This document shows positions 1-9,228 of a stretch of DNA of 64,000 nucleotides, in pieces (the stretch's first letter is position 1; each line of letters opens with the position of its first letter). The DNA is from Methyloceanibacter sp. wino2 (lineage in GTDB: Bacteria; Pseudomonadota; Alphaproteobacteria; Rhizobiales; Methyloligellaceae), in contig NZ_CP028960.1 of NCBI RefSeq assembly GCF_003071365.1, forward strand, positions 3,144,501-3,208,500. The letters are read 5' to 3'. Below the pieces are notes generated by a model, which was not told where the DNA came from, did not search any database, and worked only from the letters and a program-made list of their open reading frames with translations. A program made the translations under genes and the position numbers.

Positions 1-1443
1 GGCGGCGGGAGTCCGGATGACTTTGATCCCGAGGTCGCGGATCTTCTTGCGCAACGTGTTGCGGTTCACGCCCAATAGATCGGCGGCGCGAATCTGATTG
101 CCGCGGGTCGCGGCCAAGGCCGCCGTGATCAGGGGCGATTCAACCTTTCGCAGGATCCTCGTGTAGAGCCCGGCCGGCGGCAGCTCCTGGCCGAAGCTCA
201 TGAAGTAGTCGCTGAGGTAGCGCTCCACCGCTTCGGACAAATCCGCCGCGGCCTCGGGCGTATCGCTGAACGAGGCCGCGCGCGCGGTCGGTGCGAACTC
301 GCTTTCCACCATGTCGACGGTCACGATGTCCTGGGTGTAGATGGCCGACAGTCGGCGGACCAGGTTCTCGAGCTCACGCACATTGCCCGGCCAGTTATGC
401 CGCTTGAGCCTCTCGATCGCACCGGCTTCGAAGCTCTTGGGCGGCAGCCCCTCTTTCTCGGCGATCGCGAGGAAGTGGCGCACGAGGTCGGGAATGTCCT
501 CAAGCCGTTCGCGCAAGGGCGGCAAGCGCAGCGGCACGACGTTCAGCCGGTAGTAGAGATCCTCGCGGAACAAACCTTGATCGATCTGCTGCTGCAGGTC
601 GCGGTTTGTCGCGGCGATGATCCGGACATTGGTTCGGATGGGTGTTCGTCCGCCCACGGTCGTGTACTCGCCTTCCTGCAGCACGCGTAGGAGACGCGTT
701 TGCGCCTCCATCGGCATATCGCCGATCTCGTCCAGGAAGAGCGTGCCGCCTTCGGCCTGCTCGAAACGGCCCACATGACGGGTCTGCGCCCCAGTGAAGG
801 CCCCCTTCTCGTGTCCGAACAACTCGGATTCGATGAGTTCCCGCGGAATGGCCGCCATGTTGATGGCCACGAACGGGCCGTTCCGCCGTTTGCCGTATTC
901 GTGCAGCGCGCGCGAGACGAGTTCCTTGCCGGTGCCGGACTCGCCCGTGATCATGACGGTGAGGTCGGTTTGGGTCAGACGCGCCAGGACGCGATAGATG
1001 TCCTGCATCGCCGGGCAGCGCCCGATCAGTGGCATGCCGTCCGAGGACTCGGCGGAGAGCGGCTGGACCTTCTTGCGCGGCTCCGCCAGTGCGCGGCTCA
1101 CGACCGAAATCAGCTCGTTCAAATCGAACGGCTTGGGCAGGTATTCGTAAGCCCCCCGCTCTGCCGCTGTTACGGCCGTCATGAAGGTGTTCTGGGCGCT
1201 CATGACGACGATCGGTAGGTCCGGCCGCAGCTTCTTGATGCGCGGAATCAAATCGAACGCGCTTTCGTCCGGCATCACCACGTCGGTGATGATGAGGTCC
1301 CCGTCACCTTGGCTGACCCAACGCCACAGTGTCGCCGCGTTGCCGGTCGCGCGCGGCGCATAGCCTGCGCGGGCAAGGGCCTGGTTCAGGACCGTTCGGA
1401 TTGCCGCGTCGTCGTCGGCGATCAGGATATTGCCTTTTCCCAT
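1..1443 (-). CDS. ntrC: Nitrogen regulation response regulator NtrC (3' end cut by window edge)
   Basis: Sigma-54-dependent activator of nitrogen-assimilation genes, phosphorylated by NtrB. The 481 visible residues hold an N-terminal receiver domain with acidic residues D10-D12 and the phospho-acceptor D54 (in ITDVVMPD), an AAA+ domain with Walker A GESGTGKE and the sigma-54 contact loop GAFTGA, and a C-terminal Fis-type helix-turn-helix ending in the stretch [14 protein letters not shown]. The frame is open to base 1, and by comparison with the family only a few residues should be missing. ATG at 1443 lies 15 bp downstream of ntrB, so the two form an operon. In many relatives ntrY and ntrX follow, outside this window. 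Confidence 0.95.
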   Translation of the reverse strand, partial: MGKGNILIADDDAAIRTVLNQALARAGYAPRATGNAATLWRWVSQGDGDLIITDVVMPDESAFDLIPRIKKLRPDLPIVVMSAQNTFMTAVTAAERGAYEYLPKPFDLNELISVVSRALAEPRKKVQPLSAESSDGMPLIGRCPAMQDIYRVLARLTQTDLTVMITGESGTGKELVSRALHEYGKRRNGPFVAINMAAIPRELIESELFGHEKGAFTGAQTRHVGRFEQAEGGTLFLDEIGDMPMEAQTRLLRVLQEGEYTTVGGRTPIRTNVRIIAATNRDLQQQIDQGLFREDLYYRLNVVPLRLPPLRERLEDIPDLVRHFLAIAEKEGLPPKSFEAGAIERLKRHNWPGNVRELENLVRRLSAIYTQDIVTVDMVESEFAPTARAASFSDTPEAAADLSEAVERYLSDYFMSFGQELPPAGLYTRILRKVESPLITAALAATRGNQIRAADLLGVNRNTLRKKIRDLGIKVIRTPAA

Positions 1444-1458
1444 ACTTCGGTCTGTCTC

Positions 1459-2625
1459 TTAGATATGTGCTTCGTCTTGTTCCGCTGTTTCGGCGGCCCG
1501 CGTTGTCCCATCGCGGCTCGCCATCGGCATCAGTGCACGGAACACTGTGTAGCGCGGCCGTGAATCGCACTCGATGATGCCGCCGTGGTCCCCGATGATC
1601 TTCGCGACCAGGGCAAGGCCGAGGCCCGTCCCGGAAGGCTTCGTGGAGACGAACGGGTCGAACAGGTGTTGAATCAGGTCGGCGGGAACGCCGCTGCCAT
1701 TGTCCTCGACGGCGATTTCCAGCGGGAGGCTCACACGGGCCTGACTTCCCGGCACCGAAAGCCTCACGCCGGGGCGGAACGCGGTCGACAAGGTGATTTG
1801 ACCGTCTTTGCGGGAGTCGCCGATCGCCTCGGCGGCATTCTTAACGAGGTTCAGGAACACCTGCACGAGCTTGTCGCGGCTGCCGGGCACCGGCGGAAGC
1901 GACGGATCGTAATTCTCGACGATCTTGATGTGGCTGGCGAAGCCCGTCGAAGCCACCTGCTTCACATGGTCGAGTACGTCGTGAATGTTCACAGGTTCCC
2001 GTTGCAGCGGGCGCTCGTCCCCGAAGATCTCCATGCGGTCCACGAGTTTGCAGATGCGGTCCGACTCCGAGCAGATCAACTGCGTCAGTGTACGGTCGGA
2101 TTCGTCGCACTCACCCTCGAGAAGCTGCGCTGCCCCGCGAATGCCCGAGAGTGGGTTCTTGATCTCGTGTGCCAGAACCGCGGCAAGACCGGAGACGGAT
2201 CGCGCGGCGCCGCGATGGGTCAACTGGCGTTCGATCATCTGCGCCATGCTGCGCTGCTGGATCATCACCATCACCGTGCTGTCGCCGACTGCGACCGGTC
2301 CGCCATAAAGGTCCACAAGCTTGGTGGATTCGAAACGGAACGAGCTCAGCTCCACGCCGTATTCGTTGACGGTCGTGCCGTTGCGCTGAACCTGCTCCAC
2401 GAGCGCGATCAGAGGACAGCCGAAGGCAACCACGTCCGGCAGGCTGTGACGGGAGAGGACGCTGGCGCTCATCTGAAAGAAGTCTTCAGCCGCCGCGTTG
2501 ACATACTCGATGGCAAGGCCCTTGCCGATGACCAAAAGCGGATGCGGCAGGGCCTCCACGAGAGCCTCGCACGCCATACCCTTTAAGTTCTGGCCCGCCC
2601 CTGGTGTTTTGGTAGAGAGCGTCAA
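1459..2625 (-). CDS. ntrB: Nitrogen regulation sensor histidine kinase NtrB
   Basis: Cytoplasmic histidine kinase/phosphatase that controls NtrC in response to PII. It has an N-terminal PAS-like region (about residues 20-120), an H-box AHEIKNPLSG with the phospho-histidine, an N-box around NLVKNAAEAI, and G-boxes EDNGSGVP and GTGLGLA; there are no membrane segments. The 388-residue form starts at TTG (2625), preceded by GAGG. An ATG at 2577 would give 372 residues, so the start is uncertain. The dusB (nifR3) gene that usually precedes ntrB in alphaproteobacteria is absent: the next gene upstream is the divergent ispDF. Confidence 0.94.
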   Translation of the reverse strand: MTLSTKTPGAGQNLKGMACEALVEALPHPLLVIGKGLAIEYVNAAAEDFFQMSASVLSRHSLPDVVAFGCPLIALVEQVQRNGTTVNEYGVELSSFRFESTKLVDLYGGPVAVGDSTVMVMIQQRSMAQMIERQLTHRGAARSVSGLAAVLAHEIKNPLSGIRGAAQLLEGECDESDRTLTQLICSESDRICKLVDRMEIFGDERPLQREPVNIHDVLDHVKQVASTGFASHIKIVENYDPSLPPVPGSRDKLVQVFLNLVKNAAEAIGDSRKDGQITLSTAFRPGVRLSVPGSQARVSLPLEIAVEDNGSGVPADLIQHLFDPFVSTKPSGTGLGLALVAKIIGDHGGIIECDSRPRYTVFRALMPMASRDGTTRAAETAEQDEAHI

Positions 2626-2829
2626 AGCCTATATCCTCGCCGCCGCGTCCGGTGGCCCAATTGAGCGTGCATAAAATATAAGCACCGATGAGTCATGAAC
2701 TATTATTGGGCAACATACGTGTGTTTTTCGTTGGGGCAATAATCGATATGCCGCAGTGCAACAACCTTGCGAATCAGCGACTTAGACCCAGAAATGGGCA
2801 CTCTTGTTGCAGTCCTTGGGAGATGTTTT

Positions 2830-4005
2830 GTGACTGTTGCAGCGCTGATTGTTGCCGCCGGGCGTGGCGCGCGGGCCTCCACTGACGCGGCGCAGCCAAA
2901 GCAGTACTGCGAGATCGGCGGCGCGCCGATGCTGGCTCGCACCCTATCGGTCTTCGCGGCCCACCCGGGCGTGCACGATATCCTGGTCGTCATTCATCCA
3001 GACGATGTGGCGTTGTATGGCGAGGCCAGCGCACTCTTTGCATCGGACATCCTGCCGGCCGTCATGGGCGGTGCCCGCCGACAAGACAGTGTACGTCTTG
3101 GGTTGGAGGCTCTCGCGGACAAGGCGCCAACGAAGGTTCTGATCCACGACGCTGCGCGGCCGTTTGCCGACGAAGCCTTGGTCTCTCGGGTCATCGATGC
3201 GCTCGAGGCCTCGCCCGGCGCCCTGCCCTGTCTGGCCGTAACCGACACGCTGAAACGGGCCGACGCCGGTCACGTCGCAGGCACCGTGCCGCGTGAGGGT
3301 CTCTTGCGCGCGCAGACACCGCAGGGGTTCAACTTCGAGGCGATCCTGACGGCGCACCGCGCGGCCGCCCGGGATTCGACACTGGAGTTCACGGACGATA
3401 CCTCCGTAGCGGAGTGGTTCGGGATCAACGTGGCGATCGTCGAAGGTTCGGAGCACAATCGTAAGCTGACGACGGCGGAGGACTTGATGATCGCCGATCA
3501 ACTGATGCGGCAAAGCGCACCCGCCGGCACCATGCGTGTCGGGTCGGGATATGACGTACACAGGCTGGGGCCCGGCGATGCCGTCACGCTCTGTGGCGTG
3601 GTTATTCCCCATACGCGGACGTTGCTTGGTCACAGCGACGCCGATGTGGGGCTGCATGCGCTGACCGACGCCCTGCTCGGCACGATCGCCGATGGGGATA
3701 TCGGCGCGCATTTCCCGCCCACGGATGCGCGGTGGCGCGGTGCAAGTTCCGATATGTTCTTGAAAGACGCCGGCGAGCGGATCGCGGCGCTCGGCGGCAA
3801 GATCGTGCACGCCGACGTCACGCTGATCTGCGAGACGCCGAAGATCGGTCCGCATCGCGACGCCATGCGCGGGGCCATTGCGGACATCCTCGGTCTTGGC
3901 CTCAACCAAGTCAGCGTGAAGGCGACCACGAACGAACAGCTTGGCTTTATCGGCCGCGAGGAAGGCATCGCGGCCATGGCCACAGCGACGGTGATGCTTC
4001 CATGA
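2830..4005 (+). CDS. ispDF: Bifunctional IspD/IspF (MEP cytidylyltransferase / MEcPP synthase)
   Basis: Catalyses two steps of the non-mevalonate isoprenoid pathway: CTP-dependent formation of CDP-methylerythritol (IspD half, about residues 1-230) and cyclisation to methylerythritol cyclodiphosphate (IspF half, about 235-391). The IspD half shows the nucleotide loop AAGRGARAS and PKQY. The IspF half shows the metal ligands in SGYDVHR and LGHSDADVG, plus DIGAHFPP. The GTG start at 2830 is chosen because GGGAG sits 7 nt upstream and the protein then begins directly at the first IspD strand (391 aa, normal for the fusion). It overlaps cinA by ATGA. Dxr, at 49175-50427, makes its substrate precursor. 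Confidence 0.96.
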   Translation: MTVAALIVAAGRGARASTDAAQPKQYCEIGGAPMLARTLSVFAAHPGVHDILVVIHPDDVALYGEASALFASDILPAVMGGARRQDSVRLGLEALADKAPTKVLIHDAARPFADEALVSRVIDALEASPGALPCLAVTDTLKRADAGHVAGTVPREGLLRAQTPQGFNFEAILTAHRAAARDSTLEFTDDTSVAEWFGINVAIVEGSEHNRKLTTAEDLMIADQLMRQSAPAGTMRVGSGYDVHRLGPGDAVTLCGVVIPHTRTLLGHSDADVGLHALTDALLGTIADGDIGAHFPPTDARWRGASSDMFLKDAGERIAALGGKIVHADVTLICETPKIGPHRDAMRGAIADILGLGLNQVSVKATTNEQLGFIGREEGIAAMATATVMLP

Positions 4006-4502
4006 GCGACGTCCCTTCAGATGAAGCGTTGACGGCGCTGGCGGCGGAGGTCCTCGAGGCCGCACGTGCCGGCAGCGATCTGATCGCGACGGCGGAATCA
4101 TGCTCTGGCGGGCTGGTCTCGGCCGCCCTCACATCCGTTCCGGGATCCTCGGACGTGTTTGACCGCGGGTTCGTGACCTATACGAATACCGCCAAGTCCG
4201 AAATGCTGGGCGTTCCCTTCTGGCTCATCGAGAAACATGGCGCCGTGAGTGAGGAGGTCGCGCGCGCCATGGCGGGAGGGGCCTTGGCCCACAGCAACGC
4301 GACGATGGCTGTGGCCATTACGGGAATTGCGGGGCCTGGCGGCGGAACCGACGACAAGCCGGTCGGTTTGGTACATTTCGCGGCCGAACGCCGGGACGTA
4401 CCGACACAGCATCAACGTGTTGAGTTTGGCGATCTTGGCCGCGACGAGATTCGCCGCTTAAGCGTCGAGTGTGCGCTTCTCATGTTGCGCGCTCTCGCCT
4501 AG
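4002..4502 (+). CDS. cinA: CinA-family nicotinamide-nucleotide amidohydrolase (PncC type)
   Basis: This 166-residue protein corresponds to the C-terminal domain of CinA alone, the form known as PncC, which deamidates nicotinamide mononucleotide to nicotinate mononucleotide in NAD recycling. Visible family motifs are TAESCSGG near residue 30, with the catalytic serine, and ITGIAGPGGG near residue 108. It is translationally coupled to ispDF through an ATGA overlap. It converges on ratA 8 bp downstream. The N-terminal molybdopterin-binding domain of long CinA proteins is absent, which is usual in alphaproteobacteria. Confidence 0.9.
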   Translation: MSDVPSDEALTALAAEVLEAARAGSDLIATAESCSGGLVSAALTSVPGSSDVFDRGFVTYTNTAKSEMLGVPFWLIEKHGAVSEEVARAMAGGALAHSNATMAVAITGIAGPGGGTDDKPVGLVHFAAERRDVPTQHQRVEFGDLGRDEIRRLSVECALLMLRALA

Positions 4503-4510
4503 CGCGGCGC

Positions 4511-4981
4511 TTAGCTGGTGAGCGCGCGGCCCTTCACGCCATAGACCTCGTCCGCACGCGCCTCGAAGGCGTCCGTGTATTTTCGGACTGCCTTGTCGAA
4601 CAGGCTGCCGACCAGCCGCTCGAACATGCGCGAGCGGAACCGATAGGCGATGTAGAAATCGACCTCCGATTCGCCTGTGCCTTGTGGTTCGAACATCCAA
4701 CGATTTTCAAGATGCTCGAAGGGCCCGTCGACATACTCGACCAGGATCGACAGTGCTGCCGGATCGAGCGTCACGCGGCTAGTGAACCGCTCGCGGATCA
4801 GCTTGTATCCGACCTCCATATTGGCGGTCAGAACCTCTTTGTCGTCGACGGTCTCGCGGCGCACGATGCTGAGCGCTTCGCAGAGCGGCAGGAACTTCGG
4901 ATAGTCCTCGACGTTCGCGACCAGCGCATACATGTCGTCGGCCCCATGGGCGACGCGGTGACGGGTTTCGAAAGTCTGCAT
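4511..4981 (-). CDS. RatA/Coq10-type START-domain protein
   Basis: A 156-residue single-domain protein of the SRPBCC/START fold, related to mitochondrial Coq10 and bacterial RatA. Coq10 binds ubiquinone and supports respiratory electron transfer; RatA of Escherichia coli was described as a toxin that blocks 70S assembly. The family start is recognisable (FETRHRVAHGADDMYALV, then EDYPKFLPLC), as is the C-terminal VGSLFDKAVRKYTDAFEARA. It follows lipA by 15 bp in the same direction, the standard alphaproteobacterial arrangement. A ubiquinone-related role is more likely than a toxin role here, but that is inference. Confidence 0.85.
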   Translation of the reverse strand: MQTFETRHRVAHGADDMYALVANVEDYPKFLPLCEALSIVRRETVDDKEVLTANMEVGYKLIRERFTSRVTLDPAALSILVEYVDGPFEHLENRWMFEPQGTGESEVDFYIAYRFRSRMFERLVGSLFDKAVRKYTDAFEARADEVYGVKGRALTS

Positions 4982-4996
4982 GCTTGGTTTTTTGAG

Positions 4997-5959
4997 CTAG
5001 CCGGCGAGGCTCGCAAGCCGCGCCGCCTTCAGCTGCACGAAATCTTCCGCCGCGTGATAGGACGAGCGTGTCAGCGGCGTCGAGGCGACAAGGAGAAAGC
5101 CTTTTGCTTCGGCGAGGCGCTTGTAATCCGCGAAGCGCTCCGGTGTGACGAAGCGGTCGATGGCGGCATGTTTGCGCGTTGGCTGCAAGTACTGGCCGAT
5201 GGTGAGGAAATCCACGTCGGCCGCACGCAGATCGTCCATCACGCTCTCGACCTCGTCGTCGGTTTCGCCAAGGCCCACCATGATGCCTGATTTCGTAAAC
5301 ACCGCTGGATCGATGCGCTTTGCCTCTTTCAGCAACCGCGCGGAGTGTGAAAATTCCGCACCCGGACGAATGCGCCGATAGAGCGAGGGCACCGTTTCGA
5401 TATTGTGGTTGAAGACGTCCGGGCGCGCCTCCAGCACGATCTCAAGCGCGCCCGTCTTGCGCATGAAGTCGGGCGTCAGGACTTCGATCGTGGTTTCAGG
5501 CGCCGCCTTGCGTATGGCGGTGATCGTGCGCGCGAAATGAGCCGCGCCCCCGTCGGCAAGGTCATCCCGGTCGACGGAGGTGACGACCACATGGGTCAGG
5601 CCGAGCTCGGCGATCGCGTCCGCCGTACGCATGGGTTCGTCCGGATCCAGATGCGCCGGCTTGCCCGTGGCGACGTTACAGAAGGCGCAGGCGCGCGTGC
5701 ATACATCGCCCATGATCATTACGGTGGCGTGCCGTTTCGACCAGCACTCTCCGATGTTGGGGCACGCGGCTTCTTCACAGACCGTGTGGAGACCGTGGCG
5801 CTGCAACGTCTCGCGCGTGCCGTCGAGAGCGTGATTGCCCGGCGCCTTCACGCGGATCCACTCCGGTTTGCGCATGACGGGCGTATCGGGAAGCCGCGCC
5901 TTCTCGGGATGGCGCGGCCGTCCTTTTGTCTCTTGAACCGTATTCAGCAGTGTAACCAT
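4997..5959 (-). CDS. lipA: Lipoyl synthase LipA
   Basis: Radical-SAM enzyme that inserts two sulfurs into octanoyl-lysine of lipoyl domains, here serving the pyruvate dehydrogenase complex encoded just upstream. Both iron-sulfur sites are visible: the auxiliary cluster motif [12 protein letters not shown] (C-x4-C-x5-C) and the radical-SAM motif CTRACAFC (C-x3-C-x2-C). The C-terminal RSSYHA motif is also present. At 320 residues it is full length for the family. It belongs to the minus-strand run pdhABC-lpdA-lipA-ratA. Confidence 0.97.
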   Translation of the reverse strand: MVTLLNTVQETKGRPRHPEKARLPDTPVMRKPEWIRVKAPGNHALDGTRETLQRHGLHTVCEEAACPNIGECWSKRHATVMIMGDVCTRACAFCNVATGKPAHLDPDEPMRTADAIAELGLTHVVVTSVDRDDLADGGAAHFARTITAIRKAAPETTIEVLTPDFMRKTGALEIVLEARPDVFNHNIETVPSLYRRIRPGAEFSHSARLLKEAKRIDPAVFTKSGIMVGLGETDDEVESVMDDLRAADVDFLTIGQYLQPTRKHAAIDRFVTPERFADYKRLAEAKGFLLVASTPLTRSSYHAAEDFVQLKAARLASLAG

Positions 5960-5980
5960 GCGTGTTCTTGAGTGCGTGGG

Positions 5981-6250
5981 CTATGGGTTGATCTTGCGCC
6001 AAAGCCAAATGACGATGACGGCACCGATCGAGGCTACGATCAGGTTGCCCACCCAGCCGTAGAACTCAACGCCGATGATGCGCGCGAGCGTGCCGCCGAG
6101 AAACGAGCCGGCGATACCGACCAGGAAGTTGGTGAATAGGCCGTGGTCGCTGGCGGTGATCTTCTCGGCGATGTAACCGGCCAAGATGCCGATAATGATC
6201 AGGCCGATAAAGCCGACACCCGGCATCGAAAACAAACCGTGAGCTTCCAT
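5981..6250 (-). CDS. GlsB/YeaQ/YmgE-family small membrane protein (copy 1)
   Basis: An 89-residue hydrophobic protein with three predicted membrane segments separated by glycine-rich turns (GFIGLIIIGILAGYIAEKI; FLVGIAGSFLGGTLARIIG; NLIVASIGAVIVIWLWRKI). This is the transglycosylase-associated (YeaQ/YmgE) family, whose function is poorly known and often stress-linked. ATG at 6250 is preceded by GGGAGG about 5 nt upstream. A second, related gene lies immediately upstream (6287-6520), so this is a tandem pair between lpdA and lipA. Confidence 0.85.
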   Translation of the reverse strand: MEAHGLFSMPGVGFIGLIIIGILAGYIAEKITASDHGLFTNFLVGIAGSFLGGTLARIIGVEFYGWVGNLIVASIGAVIVIWLWRKINP

Positions 6251-6286
6251 GCTCGCCTCCCTATGTGTTGTCCGTTCGCGCCGAAC

Positions 6287-6520
6287 CTAACGCATCCGCT
6301 GCCAAAGCCAAATACACAGAACCGCGCCTGCGGTCGCGATGATGACCTGGCCGAGGAGGTTCGAGGCTGTGATGCCGACGAAGCCGCCCAGCAAGCCGCC
6401 CACGACAGCGCCGACGACGCCGATCAAGAGATTGGTGAGAAGATCGTTCTTCCGCCCCATCAGGTATGAGCCGAGAACGCCGGCGATCAGGCCGACCACA
6501 AGGAAGATAATGAGCGACAT
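6287..6520 (-). CDS. GlsB/YeaQ/YmgE-family small membrane protein (copy 2)
   Basis: A 77-residue three-segment membrane protein (LIIFLVVGLIAGVLGSYLMG; LLIGVVGAVVGGLLGGFVG; VIIATAGAVLCIWLWQRMR) homologous to the downstream neighbour at 5981-6250. Both end in a tryptophan-basic tail (WLWRKI, WLWQRM). The start at 6520 is chosen because AGGAGA lies 6 nt upstream; a longer frame to 6607 would add a polar leader with no recognisable signal. Function is unknown, probably an envelope-stress-related small membrane protein by family. Confidence 0.82.
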   Translation of the reverse strand: MSLIIFLVVGLIAGVLGSYLMGRKNDLLTNLLIGVVGAVVGGLLGGFVGITASNLLGQVIIATAGAVLCIWLWQRMR

Positions 6521-6603
6521 TTCAGGTCTCCTGCCGTTGGTCCGGCTCAAATTGGTGCGCCACCTTGCCGTGGGTCGCTTCGGCGCGTTCAGGACTGGCG
6601 CGT

Positions 6604-8016
6604 TCAAATGTGCAAGGCACGCCCGAATGCGTCCAGAACCGACTCATGCATCATCTCCGATAATGTCGGATGAGGAAAGATCGTGGCCATGAGTTCGGCC
6701 TCGGTCGTCTCGAGCGTCTTGCCGATGGCAAATCCTTGAATCAGTTCCGTGACTTCGGCGCCGATCATATGCGCGCCGAGTAGAGCGCCGGTCTTGGCGT
6801 CGAAAATCGTCTTGATGAGACCGTCGGTCTCGCCCAGCGCAATGGCCTTGCCGTTGGCGGAGTACGGATAACGCCCGACCTTGAGCTCATAACCCGCCTC
6901 GCGCGCAGCGGCTTCGGTCAGGCCAAGGCTCGCGATCTGCGGCGTGCAATACGTGCAGCCCGGCACGTTGCGCGGGTCGAGCGGATGGACGCCTTCGATG
7001 CCCGCGATCTTCTCAACGCAGAGGACGCCTTCATGCATGGCCTTGTGGGCGAGCCATGGCGGTCCGACCACGTCTCCGATGGCATAGACACCAGGCGCGC
7101 CCGTGCGGCACCATTCGTCGATGACGATGTGCCCCCGGTCGACCGTCACGCCATGCTGTTCGAGGCCGAGGCCTTCGACGTTGCCGGTAATCCCGACCGC
7201 CAGAATGACGCGCTCGGCGGCGACGTCGGTGGTGTTGCCGTCGGCGGCACGCAGCCGGGCCGAGACGCCACCTTCGTCGGTATGGTGCAGGTTCTCGACG
7301 GTCGTGCCGGTATGGATTGCGATGCCCTGTTTGGTGAAAGCCATATGGGCGAGTTTCGAGATCTCCTCGTCCTCCACCGGCAGAATGCGATCCTGGACTT
7401 CGACGACCGTCACCTCGACGCCGAGCGCCCGATAGAAGCTCGCGAACTCGATGCCGATCGCGCCCGAGCCGATGACGAGAAGCGATTGCGGCAGACGCGG
7501 CGGCACCATCGCTTCCTTGTAGGTCCAGATGCGGACCCCGTCGGGTTCCAGAGCGGGAAGGCTGCGGGCCCGCGCACCGGTCGCGATGACGATGTGTTGC
7601 GCCGTGACCGACGGCAGGATGGTGCCGTCCTTGGCGTTGAGTGCGACGCGTCCGGGGCCTTCGAGGCGTCCCGTTGCATCGAACATGGCGATCTTGTTCT
7701 TCTTCATCAGAAAGGCGACGCCGCGGGAGAGCTTGTCGGCCACGTTGCGGCTGCGCTGGATGAGCTGGCCGAAATCGAAGCCGAGCCCGTCGACGCGCAG
7801 GCCGAACGCCTCGGCTTCCTTGATCTGCCGGTAGAGCTCCGAGGTCCGCAGCAGCGCCTTCGTGGGGATGCATCCCCAGTTCAGGCAAATGCCGCCGAGG
7901 TGCTCCCGCTCGATGACGGCCGTGCGCATGCCGAGCTGGGCGGCGCGGATCGCCGCCACGTAGCCGCCGGGTCCGCCGCCGATGACGACGAGATCGAATT
8001 CCGTGCCGGAGGTCAT
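6604..8016 (-). CDS. lpdA: Dihydrolipoyl dehydrogenase (E3)
   Basis: FAD- and NAD-dependent E3 subunit that reoxidises dihydrolipoyl groups of the pyruvate dehydrogenase complex. The FAD fold is at residues 8-35 (VVIGGGPGGYVAA), the redox-active disulfide is in GGICLNWGCIPTKA, the NAD fold is at LLVIGSGAIGIEF, and the C-terminal HPTLSE carries the catalytic histidine of the dimer partner. Length is 470 residues, normal. There is no N-terminal lipoyl domain, which some E3 proteins carry; this matters because E2 of this operon also lacks one. The start overlaps the upstream GNAT gene by 4 nt. Confidence 0.97.
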   Translation of the reverse strand: MTSGTEFDLVVIGGGPGGYVAAIRAAQLGMRTAVIEREHLGGICLNWGCIPTKALLRTSELYRQIKEAEAFGLRVDGLGFDFGQLIQRSRNVADKLSRGVAFLMKKNKIAMFDATGRLEGPGRVALNAKDGTILPSVTAQHIVIATGARARSLPALEPDGVRIWTYKEAMVPPRLPQSLLVIGSGAIGIEFASFYRALGVEVTVVEVQDRILPVEDEEISKLAHMAFTKQGIAIHTGTTVENLHHTDEGGVSARLRAADGNTTDVAAERVILAVGITGNVEGLGLEQHGVTVDRGHIVIDEWCRTGAPGVYAIGDVVGPPWLAHKAMHEGVLCVEKIAGIEGVHPLDPRNVPGCTYCTPQIASLGLTEAAAREAGYELKVGRYPYSANGKAIALGETDGLIKTIFDAKTGALLGAHMIGAEVTELIQGFAIGKTLETTEAELMATIFPHPTLSEMMHESVLDAFGRALHI

Positions 8017-8618
8017 GCGAGCGCCCCCGTCGTCACTGGCCGTGTCATCAAGATCCAGTCTCCAGATTGCGGCAGGTCCGGCGGAAGCACCGCACGTTCA
8101 CTTGCGATCTGCTCGTATCCGGCCCGCCGGTAGAGCCGCCCGGCTCCCTCGTTCCAACTGCCCACGATGATGCTTGCGGCCGGGGCGCCGGTTTCACGCG
8201 CCCGCTCGTTCGCGACATCGAGAAGCTTCATGCCGAGGCCCATTCCGCGGTGCTCCGTAAACGTCGCCAGCACGTTCACATACCATGTGCCGGGGGCCTG
8301 GGCTTCGAGGCGCACGAGCGGTTGCAACATGGCGGGCAGTTCGTCGACGCCGGAGAGGTCGTACGGGTCATCCAGCCGGTAGCCGATGAGGCACGCGACG
8401 ATCTCATCGCCGATCTCGGCAATGGTGGTGTGGCGATAGGAGAAACCGCCCTCCTCACGGCGCGCGCGCTCGCGACCGACTTCGAGCGCCGAGTGGCCAG
8501 GGCCCGCCATGTCGAGCCACAGCCGGTTCGGCGCGCCCTCGCCCGCGATGTCCACGAGCATCGCCAGCGCCGCAGCATCCGCGAGCGTCGCCGGGCGGAA
8601 TGTCGGCGGCGTTGTCAC
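8013..8618 (-). CDS. GNAT-family N-acetyltransferase (tandem copy 1)
   Basis: A 201-residue acetyltransferase with the GNAT acetyl-CoA loop HRGMGLGMKLLDVA near residues 132-145 and the late motif NEGAGRLYRRAGYEQ. It is clearly homologous over its whole length to the next gene upstream (8615-9205): both start PTFRPATLADAAALA and end PQSGDWILM. Start and stop overlap the neighbours by ATGA on both sides, so translation is coupled with lpdA. The substrate cannot be predicted. Sitting between pdhC and lpdA is unusual. Confidence 0.85.
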   Translation of the reverse strand: MTTPPTFRPATLADAAALAMLVDIAGEGAPNRLWLDMAGPGHSALEVGRERARREEGGFSYRHTTIAEIGDEIVACLIGYRLDDPYDLSGVDELPAMLQPLVRLEAQAPGTWYVNVLATFTEHRGMGLGMKLLDVANERARETGAPAASIIVGSWNEGAGRLYRRAGYEQIASERAVLPPDLPQSGDWILMTRPVTTGALA

Positions 8619-9205
8619 GTCAGCGGCCTTTGCATCAAGATCCAGTCTCCAGATTGCGGGTACGACTCCGGCAAGATTGCGGGCTCCCGTGCCACCGGTA
8701 GAAATCCGCAGCGTCTATAGAGGCGTTCGGCGCCGGTGTTCCAACTGCCGACGACGAGACTGTTGCCGGCAGCGCCGGCCTCCCGAGCCTTCGTGGCCGC
8801 AAGCGCGAGAAGCTTCGACCCGAGACCGTATCCCCGGAACTCGGCGAAACTGGCAATGACGTCGATGAACCAGGTCCCCGGCGCTTGCAGCGCGAGCCGT
8901 CCAACCGGGCGAAAGATGTCTGGCTTCTCGTCCAGTCGGCACGCGTCATAGAGAGCCTCCGGCAGTCCGCCGATCACGCAGGCGGCGATTTCCGGGCCCA
9001 TCATGGCGATTGTCGCATTGCGATAGGAGTCCACGTCCTCGGGCCGTCGCACCGATTGACGCCCCACTTCAAGCGCCGATTGAGCGGGACCGGCCTGATC
9101 CAGCCAAATTTGGTTCGCCAGGCCATTGGCCGCGATATCCACGAGCACGGCCAGCGCGGCGGCGTCTGCCAGCGTCGCCGGGCGGAATGTGGGTTCGAGC
9201 GCCAT
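8615..9205 (-). CDS. GNAT-family N-acetyltransferase (tandem copy 2)
   Basis: A 196-residue GNAT protein with acetyl-CoA loop FRGYGLGSKLLALA and terminal motif NTGAERLYRRCGFLP. It is a diverged duplicate of the downstream gene: the ends match almost exactly while the middle third differs strongly, including the segment around residues 60-95. The nucleotide sequence coding PQSGDWILM is nearly unchanged in both copies (8047-8072 and 8633-8658), which points to recent duplication or gene conversion. It lies 23 bp after pdhC in the same direction. Substrate unknown. Confidence 0.84.
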   Translation of the reverse strand: MALEPTFRPATLADAAALAVLVDIAANGLANQIWLDQAGPAQSALEVGRQSVRRPEDVDSYRNATIAMMGPEIAACVIGGLPEALYDACRLDEKPDIFRPVGRLALQAPGTWFIDVIASFAEFRGYGLGSKLLALAATKAREAGAAGNSLVVGSWNTGAERLYRRCGFLPVAREPAILPESYPQSGDWILMQRPLT

Positions 9206-9228
9206 GGAAGAGTCGGACGGCCTCCCCG

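Noticed and set aside
2944-4101. 385-codon frame antisense to ispDF
   Set aside because: Shadow frame opposite a well-supported gene.
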